From Phycisphaerae bacterium (GTDB lineage: Bacteria; Planctomycetota; Phycisphaerae; Phycisphaerales; UBA1924), in the NCBI GenBank assembly GCA_030432905.1, contig JAUILU010000004.1, positions 62,001 through 126,000 on the forward strand: a DNA stretch of 64,000 nt, read 5' to 3'. A program made the position numbers and the translations under genes. The stretch's first letter is position 1. Each line of letters opens with the position of its first letter. Of this stretch, positions 59,103 to 64,000 are shown piece after piece. The notes below the pieces were generated by a model that worked only from the letters and a program-made list of their open reading frames with translations, did no database searches and was not told the DNA's origin.

Positions 59103-60421
59103 TCGCCGCCCGCCGCTACGTCCGTGTCGCCGTCGCCAGAATCCTCGGCCTCTTTCGCCTTCTCCTCGGCGTCGGCGATGTCGCGGTCAACCACGTCCGC
59201 CTCGTGCTTCAGCTCACGCAGCACGCTGTAAGGCCCGGCGATCACACGATCGCCCTCGTCGAGCCCGCTCAGAATCACCGTGTCCGTCAGGTCGCTCGAA
59301 CCGATCGTGACCGGCTTGGCGATCGCCTTGCCGCCCTCGAACACGAAGACGACACGCATGAATGTCTTGGCCTCGTCCACGTTCGGGTTGTCGCGGATGA
59401 CCTCGTCGGGCATGTCCTCGATTCGGCGGTCGAGCACCGACTGGCTCGGCACCTTCAGCACGTTCTCCAACTTCTGCACGCTGATGTCAACATTGGCGGT
59501 CAGCCCGTTGTACAGCCGTTCGTCCTCGACCTCGTCGAGCATCACCTCGGCCTCGACGTAGCCCGAGCCGTCGCGCCACAGCTCGCGCTGCAGCTTCATG
59601 AACTGAACCTTGCCCGCGAACCCTTTATCTCCATAAGCGTTGAGGTACGCCATCGCGTCCTGCCCCTCGCTCACGAGCGCGACGTTGCTCTCGTCCACCC
59701 GCGTGCGGACGAGCATGCGCGAGAGATCAGCGATCTGCATGATGACCGAGCCCGGGTTGTTGAGCGTGCCGATCACGACAAGCTCGCCGACCTCGGCGTT
59801 GAGCTGCGTCACGACGCCGTCGATCGGGCTGGTGATGACGGTACTGTCCTTGTCTTTCTCGGCTTGGCGGATCTGTGCTTTGGCGATCTCGATCGCGTGC
59901 CGGACCTGTTCGAGATTGCTCTCGGCTCTCTTGAACCTGGCTTCCGCGGCTTCAACCGCCGCGAGCGAGACATCGCGTGTCTCGTACAGCCCGCGCTGCC
60001 TCGTCATCTCGGCCCGGGCTTCCGCGAGATCCGCCTCGACACCCGAGAGCCTCGCTTCTTCCGACCGCGCCCGAGCCTCAGCCGCGTCGAGCGCCGCCGC
60101 GAGGTCGCGGTCATCCAGCCGCACAATCACATCGCCCTCGCGGACCGGGTCGCCCTCTTCGAAGGGCAGGGCCACGATTCGTGCCGAGACCTGGGCGCTG
60201 ATCTCGACCTTGCGGTCGGGCTCGATCGTGCCGGGTGCGTTGATGGTTCGGGTGAGGTCGCCGCGGACGAGTTCAACAACCCGGACCTTGGTCCCGTCGT
60301 CCTTGCCGTTGTTCTTAAACTTCTCGGCCAGCCCCGTTTGCGCGAGCATCGGGACCGCGATCAGGCCGGCGACGATCAACAGAACAAGGCCGGTCAGGAC
60401 GGCCACGATCACCTTCTTCAT
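59099..60421 (-). CDS. HlyD/MacA-type periplasmic adaptor
   Basis: 440 residues. N-terminal helix VIVAVLTGLVLLIVAGLIAV; lipoyl half-motifs VEISAQVSARIVALPFEEGD and ITSPIDGVVTQLNAEVGELV flank a coiled coil (about 100-190); beta-barrel and membrane-proximal domains follow; the tail is acidic. First gene of the efflux operon, ATG at 60421 with GGGGGAA upstream. The whole set (adaptor, ATPase, permease, channel) forms a MacAB-TolC-like pump for an unknown compound. Confidence 0.9.
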   Translation of the reverse strand: MKKVIVAVLTGLVLLIVAGLIAVPMLAQTGLAEKFKNNGKDDGTKVRVVELVRGDLTRTINAPGTIEPDRKVEISAQVSARIVALPFEEGDPVREGDVIVRLDDRDLAAALDAAEARARSEEARLSGVEADLAEARAEMTRQRGLYETRDVSLAAVEAAEARFKRAESNLEQVRHAIEIAKAQIRQAEKDKDSTVITSPIDGVVTQLNAEVGELVVIGTLNNPGSVIMQIADLSRMLVRTRVDESNVALVSEGQDAMAYLNAYGDKGFAGKVQFMKLQRELWRDGSGYVEAEVMLDEVEDERLYNGLTANVDISVQKLENVLKVPSQSVLDRRIEDMPDEVIRDNPNVDEAKTFMRVVFVFEGGKAIAKPVTIGSSDLTDTVILSGLDEGDRVIAGPYSVLRELKHEADVVDRDIADAEEKAKEAEDSGDGDTDVAAGGE

Positions 60422-60496
60422 GTTGAATTCCCCCCTACCAGCGGTCGCCCGAGAGTGCTCCAAGGTTCACTCATTCGGATCTCACCGGTAGGATTT

Positions 60497-62086
60497 TCAG
60501 GTCAGACCCAATCCGGTTGCAACAAACTGTACAACGTCATCAAATGGGATCCGTTTCTGCTCGGCCGTATCTCGGTCGCGGACGGTCACCGTCCCGTCGG
60601 TCAGGGTGTCGCCGTCGATGGTGAAGCAGAACGGGCAGCCCGCCTCGTCCATCCGGGCGTACCGCTTGCCGATCGACTGCTTCGGGTCCGTCTCGATCTT
60701 GCCCAGATGACCGAACTTCTTGACCAGCAACTGGTGAAGCTCGGCGGCCTTCTCGGGCATGCCGTCCTTATTCACCAGCGGGAAGACCGCAGCCTTGATC
60801 GGGGCGACCCTCGGGTGGAACTTCATGAACACCTTGCTCGGTCGCTCGGGGTCGGGCGTGTACGCCTCGCACAGGATCGCCAGCACACCCCGGTCAAGGC
60901 CGGCGCTCGGCTCGATGACGTCGGGCAGGTACCGCTCGCCTTTGGGCTGGCCGTTCTTGGCAAGCTCGCCGCGGGTTGTGTCGAGGTACTCGAGCTTGGT
61001 GTTGCTGTCGGGGTGGTTCTGGTGCGCATTGAGGTCGTAGTTGGACCGGTGCGCGATGCCCTCGAGCTCGCCGTACCCCGGCGCGGTGAACGGGAAGCGG
61101 TACTCGATGTCGCTCGTGCCCGCGCCCTCTTTTGCGTAGTGCGCCAGCTCGTCCTTGTCGTGCTCGCGCAGGATCAGATTCTCGCCGGCAAGCCCGATCT
61201 CCTGCCACCACTGCATGCGCCAGTCGCGCCAGAACGCGTACCAGTCGTTGGCCTCCTCCGCGTGGCAGAAGAACTCGATCTCCATCTGCTCGAACTCGCG
61301 GCTGCGGAATGTGAAGTTCCGGGGTGTAACCTCGTTTCGAAACGCCTTGCCCGTCTGCGCGATACCAAACGGCACCGACACCCGCGTCGTGTCCACGACG
61401 TTCTTGAAGTTGATGAAGATGCCCTGCGCCGTCTCGGGGCGGAGGTAGGCGATGTCGTCCTCGGTCGCGGTCGCGCCGAGGTAAGTCTTGAACATGAGGT
61501 TGAACGCGCGGGGCTCGGTCAAGGTGCCGACTTCCTTCGCGTCGGGGCCGACCGTGATCGCAAGCTCGTCGACCGAAAGATCGGTCAGCGGGCAGATGTC
61601 GATGTCGTCCTTGGTCAGCTCTTTCTTCTTGTACTTGCCGAGCTTTTTGAGCGCAGCGTCGAACGACGCGTCGTTGTTCTCGACGAACGCGTAGATCTGG
61701 CCCGACTTGTCACCCTTCTCGCCCATGCAGAACAGGTGATCCGCGCGGTACCGGCTCTTGGTTTCCCGGCAATCCACCATCGGGTCGTTGAACCCGCCCA
61801 CGTGCCCGCTCGCCTCCCAGACCTTCGGGTTCTGGATGATGCACGTGTCCACGGGCACGATGCTCACCGGGTCGCCCTTGGGGCCCGGCTTGCCCTGGCA
61901 GGGGTTCATGACGATGTCCTGCCACCACGCGTCGCGGAGGTTTTTCTTGAGCTGGGCGCCCAGCGGCCCGTAGTCCCAGAAACCGTTGACGCCGCCGTAG
62001 ATCTCGGAGGCCTGATAGATAAAGCCTCTGCGTTTGCAGAGCGACATGATGTCGTCCATCGATTTGGTAGTACTGACGTCTGACAT
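60497..62086 (-). CDS. glyS: Glycine-tRNA ligase, homodimeric type
   Basis: 529 residues, class II synthetase of the single-chain (GlyQS) type found in archaea, eukaryotes and some bacteria. Seen are CKRRGFIYQASEIYGGVNGF, WDYGPLGAQLKKNLRDAWW, RPETAQGIFINFKNV (motif 2 region), ITPRNFTFRSREFEQMEIEF-like VTPRNFTFRSREFEQME, and a C-terminal anticodon domain (AGCPFCFTIDGDTL). ATG 62086 is chosen because of GAGGGAG upstream; a TAGACT lies about 50 nt upstream. Confidence 0.95.
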   Translation of the reverse strand: MSDVSTTKSMDDIMSLCKRRGFIYQASEIYGGVNGFWDYGPLGAQLKKNLRDAWWQDIVMNPCQGKPGPKGDPVSIVPVDTCIIQNPKVWEASGHVGGFNDPMVDCRETKSRYRADHLFCMGEKGDKSGQIYAFVENNDASFDAALKKLGKYKKKELTKDDIDICPLTDLSVDELAITVGPDAKEVGTLTEPRAFNLMFKTYLGATATEDDIAYLRPETAQGIFINFKNVVDTTRVSVPFGIAQTGKAFRNEVTPRNFTFRSREFEQMEIEFFCHAEEANDWYAFWRDWRMQWWQEIGLAGENLILREHDKDELAHYAKEGAGTSDIEYRFPFTAPGYGELEGIAHRSNYDLNAHQNHPDSNTKLEYLDTTRGELAKNGQPKGERYLPDVIEPSAGLDRGVLAILCEAYTPDPERPSKVFMKFHPRVAPIKAAVFPLVNKDGMPEKAAELHQLLVKKFGHLGKIETDPKQSIGKRYARMDEAGCPFCFTIDGDTLTDGTVTVRDRDTAEQKRIPFDDVVQFVATGLGLT

Positions 62087-62221
62087 GATGGGCGGCTCCC
62101 TCTCTCGAAAATTCCAACTCAGATGCTGTGCGGAGTCTAGGACGCCGACGACTCTGGCTCGCCGGCGCATCCTGCATACACAAGCAACCCGAACCCTCAC
62201 CCGAACCCGGAGGACCTCTGT

Positions 62222-63280
62222 ATGCAGGCCGCGATCCTGACACTCGCTCTGACTCTTCTCTGCTTAGCCGCCCAAGAACAGACCGACCCCGATACCTACT
62301 GGCGGGAGATCGGCGTCGAAGAAGCCGCCCGGCTCTCTGAAGAGACCGGCAAACCCATGCTCATCTCTTTCGCCTCGCCCTTCTGCCTCGCGAGCCACAG
62401 GATGGACAACTCCACGCTCGCCGACGCCGACCTCGCAAAGAGGATCAGCGAGGAGACGATCCCCGTCCGCCCGCCGAGCTCCGCCCTGCCCGAGCTGATG
62501 GAACAGTTCGGCGTGCGAGGCTTCCCGACGCTCGCCCTGTGCAAGCCCGGCAAGGAGCCGATCCTGCTCACCGGGTACTGGGAGCCGGAGCAGATCGACG
62601 CGTGGCTCACCGAGCCCGGCTCGCAGATCCGAAGCCGCGATCTCCGCGAGGCGCCGGTCGGGGACGTCCACGACCTGGCGATCGACCGGATGCTCTCGCA
62701 TGATCCCGCGGGCGCAGCCGAGGCGATGGCGGTCTTCTGGACACGCGCCGCCTCCGAGCCCGGTGTCAGCCCGACCCTGCAATGGCTTCGGCGCGACCGC
62801 TACCCATCGATGCTCAAAGAGATCTGCAAGGACGACGAAGCGCGCCGAACGATCCAAAGCCTCCTCGCCGGCTTCGACGCCGACGGGCCTGACGAAAGCA
62901 CCAACCCCGCGCTCGTGCGAGATTGGGTCGTGCTGACCCAAGCCCTCGGCGACACGGACACACTCGACAACTGGATCGACGCCTCACTCAAAGACGCGCC
63001 CGAGATCGTGCGGGGCGACGAGCGAGTCTTCGAGAGGCTCATCGAGCAGGACCGGCTCGCGGACGCCGGTCGTGTCGCAACCGAACCCATGTGGAACCGC
63101 TGGCTGGCAAGGCACCGGGGCAAGCCCACCGGCGACCCGGCCAGCGACGCGGCCCCGGCGAGAGTCGCGCAGCATGAATCGGAACTCGCGCACGACAAAC
63201 TCACCCGGTTCGTCGCGGCGCTCAGAGCCGCCGACAGAAACAACGAAGCCGATTCGATCGAAAGCGCCATCACCGAGTAA
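62222..63280 (+). CDS. Exported thioredoxin-fold protein
   Basis: 352 residues. Signal peptide AAILTLALTLLCLAAQEQ, then a thioredoxin-like domain (about 25-135) with LISFASPFCLASHRMDNSTL, EQFGVRGFPTLALCKPG (cis-Pro loop GFPT) and LLTGYWEP. The active site is CLAS, one cysteine only, so it is not a standard oxidoreductase. The C-terminal 200 residues are helical with no motif I recognise. GGAGG is 8 nt before the ATG. Confidence 0.78.
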   Translation: MQAAILTLALTLLCLAAQEQTDPDTYWREIGVEEAARLSEETGKPMLISFASPFCLASHRMDNSTLADADLAKRISEETIPVRPPSSALPELMEQFGVRGFPTLALCKPGKEPILLTGYWEPEQIDAWLTEPGSQIRSRDLREAPVGDVHDLAIDRMLSHDPAGAAEAMAVFWTRAASEPGVSPTLQWLRRDRYPSMLKEICKDDEARRTIQSLLAGFDADGPDESTNPALVRDWVVLTQALGDTDTLDNWIDASLKDAPEIVRGDERVFERLIEQDRLADAGRVATEPMWNRWLARHRGKPTGDPASDAAPARVAQHESELAHDKLTRFVAALRAADRNNEADSIESAITE

Positions 63281-63285
63281 AGACA

Positions 63286-63332
63286 CGGCCGGCCCGGAAA
63301 CGCTGGAGAGAGAAGCGCACCCGGGCCGGTCG
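63286..63332. terminator. GC-rich hairpin between convergent genes
   Basis: CCGGCCCGG (63289-63297) pairs perfectly with CCGGGCCGG (63321-63329), with an inner CGCT/AGCG. No T-run follows on either strand. It sits between two convergent genes, where a shared transcription block is expected. Confidence 0.5.
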
Positions 63333-63414
63333 ATGTGAGAGAGGAGAGATCAGAATGCTTTGCGAATCCCGGCCCGCGAGTTTCCCCGCGAGCCGGAGCG
63401 TGTATTGGGCGTGG

Positions 63415-64000
63415 TTAGCGGCGGCGACGCATCAGAGCGAGGCCTGACAACCCGAGCACAGCCGAGGCCGGCGCGGGAACCTGAGTCGTGACGATGCTGG
63501 CGGATGAATCCTGAGCACCGAAGTTGGGCGAGTCGCCCGCGAGTCCGACGCTGAAGAAGGCGTCAGGTGAGAGGCCGGCGGCGTTGCCGTAGTCCTGCAC
63601 GATGAACTGCCAGGTCTCGCCCGGTTCGAGGATGCCGTCGAAGCTCATGCTCTCAAAGACGAGGTTCTGGTTCGCGCCGAGCTCGTCGATGCGGAAAGCC
63701 GGTGTGCGGACGGTGGGTGAGCCGGCGCCGAACGCACCGCCATCGATGTTGCTGAAGGTCGTGCCCTCGTCGGCGACGTAGTAGAGATCCTGAAGGTAGC
63801 GGCCCGTGAGGTTGGTGATCTGAACGAGTGCGTTGGGGATGTCCGGGCTGTCGGTCATGGTGCACGCCGACAGGTTGGTGAAGGTCGAGGCGTGGTCGAT
63901 GTGCTCTTCGGGTGCGAAGACGGTTGGGTCACCGAATTCTTCGTAGAAGGTCTGCGGCCCGTGGTTGTCGCAACCGGGCATGTCGAAGTAGGTGCCATCA
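63415..64000 (-). CDS. PEP-CTERM-like exported protein, C-terminal part (runs off the window)
   Basis: At least 195 residues; the frame stays open to base 64000, so the start and signal peptide lie outside. The visible part is a beta-rich secreted domain (ALVQITNLTGRYLQDLYYVA, PGETWQFIVQDYGNAAGL). It ends VPAPASAVLGLSGLALMRRRR, given as VPAPAS then helix then RRRR, a PEP-CTERM-type tail like that of the gene at 32796. Confidence 0.82.
   Translation of the reverse strand, partial: DGTYFDMPGCDNHGPQTFYEEFGDPTVFAPEEHIDHASTFTNLSACTMTDSPDIPNALVQITNLTGRYLQDLYYVADEGTTFSNIDGGAFGAGSPTVRTPAFRIDELGANQNLVFESMSFDGILEPGETWQFIVQDYGNAAGLSPDAFFSVGLAGDSPNFGAQDSSASIVTTQVPAPASAVLGLSGLALMRRRR

Noticed and set aside
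59204..62083. A 959-codon open frame on the plus strand across the adaptor and glyS genes
   Set aside because: It is antisense to two well-supported genes; long antisense frames are expected in high-GC DNA with strong third-position bias, and its translation is Arg/Asp/His-rich without recognisable domains.
1..64000. tRNA, rRNA, CRISPR arrays, IS elements or prophage
   Set aside because: No cloverleaf-like segments with T-loop motifs, no regular spacer repeats, no transposase or integrase motifs were found on either strand.

Overview
The window is high-GC DNA, about 64% by eye, and almost every base lies in or next to a gene. It is most likely chromosomal DNA of a planctomycete of the Phycisphaerae type. 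The evidence is: two exported proteins with PEP-CTERM-like tails (VPAPAS, a hydrophobic stretch, then RRRR); an exported cyclophilin with an N-terminal LExRVLLS sorting motif; and many large secreted proteins of unknown function. There are no phage genes, IS transposases, tRNAs, rRNAs or CRISPR arrays.

Layout. 1-7475: end of an RND pump with its HlyD adaptor, a DASS carboxylate transporter, ilvE, a short-form pheT and a lipoprotein. 7512-15419: an HscA-type Hsp70, MarC, a divergent Fcy1-type cytosine deaminase/upp pair for pyrimidine salvage, an exported phosphatase-cytochrome fusion, a large exported protein and threonine dehydrogenase. 15564-23363: a type II secretion/pseudopilus operon (F, G, I, J, K, C, L, M, TPR lipoprotein) stitched by 4-base overlaps and closed by an intrinsic terminator. 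23370-31666: PhoH, membrane proteins, two zinc-ribbon membrane proteins with NDH-2, and kbl, which completes the threonine-to-glycine route begun by tdh. 31684-32161: a DUF559 endonuclease-like gene framed by 36-bp inverted repeats. 32193-39817: RNHCP protein, PEP-CTERM protein, aminopeptidase P, a pilin, a PIN/TRAM protein, the SRP RNA gene and four related lipoproteins. 39935-42662: dnaX with a frameshift signal, ybaB and a Nudix gene. 42678-55317: ABC exporter, exported cyclophilin, double GT2, two YkgJ proteins with a cyclodeaminase, AtoE and a P1B-4 metal ATPase. 55209-64000: a complete HlyD/ABC/TolC efflux operon, glyS, a thioredoxin-fold protein and a partial PEP-CTERM protein.

Three observations stand out. 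(1) At least 13 genes that start transcription units lack a Shine-Dalgarno and have a TANNNT hexamer ending 5-8 nt before the start codon, which implies leaderless mRNAs. The SRP RNA gene has the same box 6 nt before its helix-defined 5' end. (2) dnaX carries what looks like a complete -1 programmed frameshift element: AGGG, G GGA AAA, a spacer, and an 8-bp stem-loop. It is arranged so that the zero frame stops early and the shifted frame gives the long form, the reverse of Escherichia coli. (3) The DUF559 gene is exactly bracketed by near-identical inverted palindromes and looks like a small mobile cassette. Two enzymes (DnaX and Tdh) have also lost their family's structural zinc cysteines.
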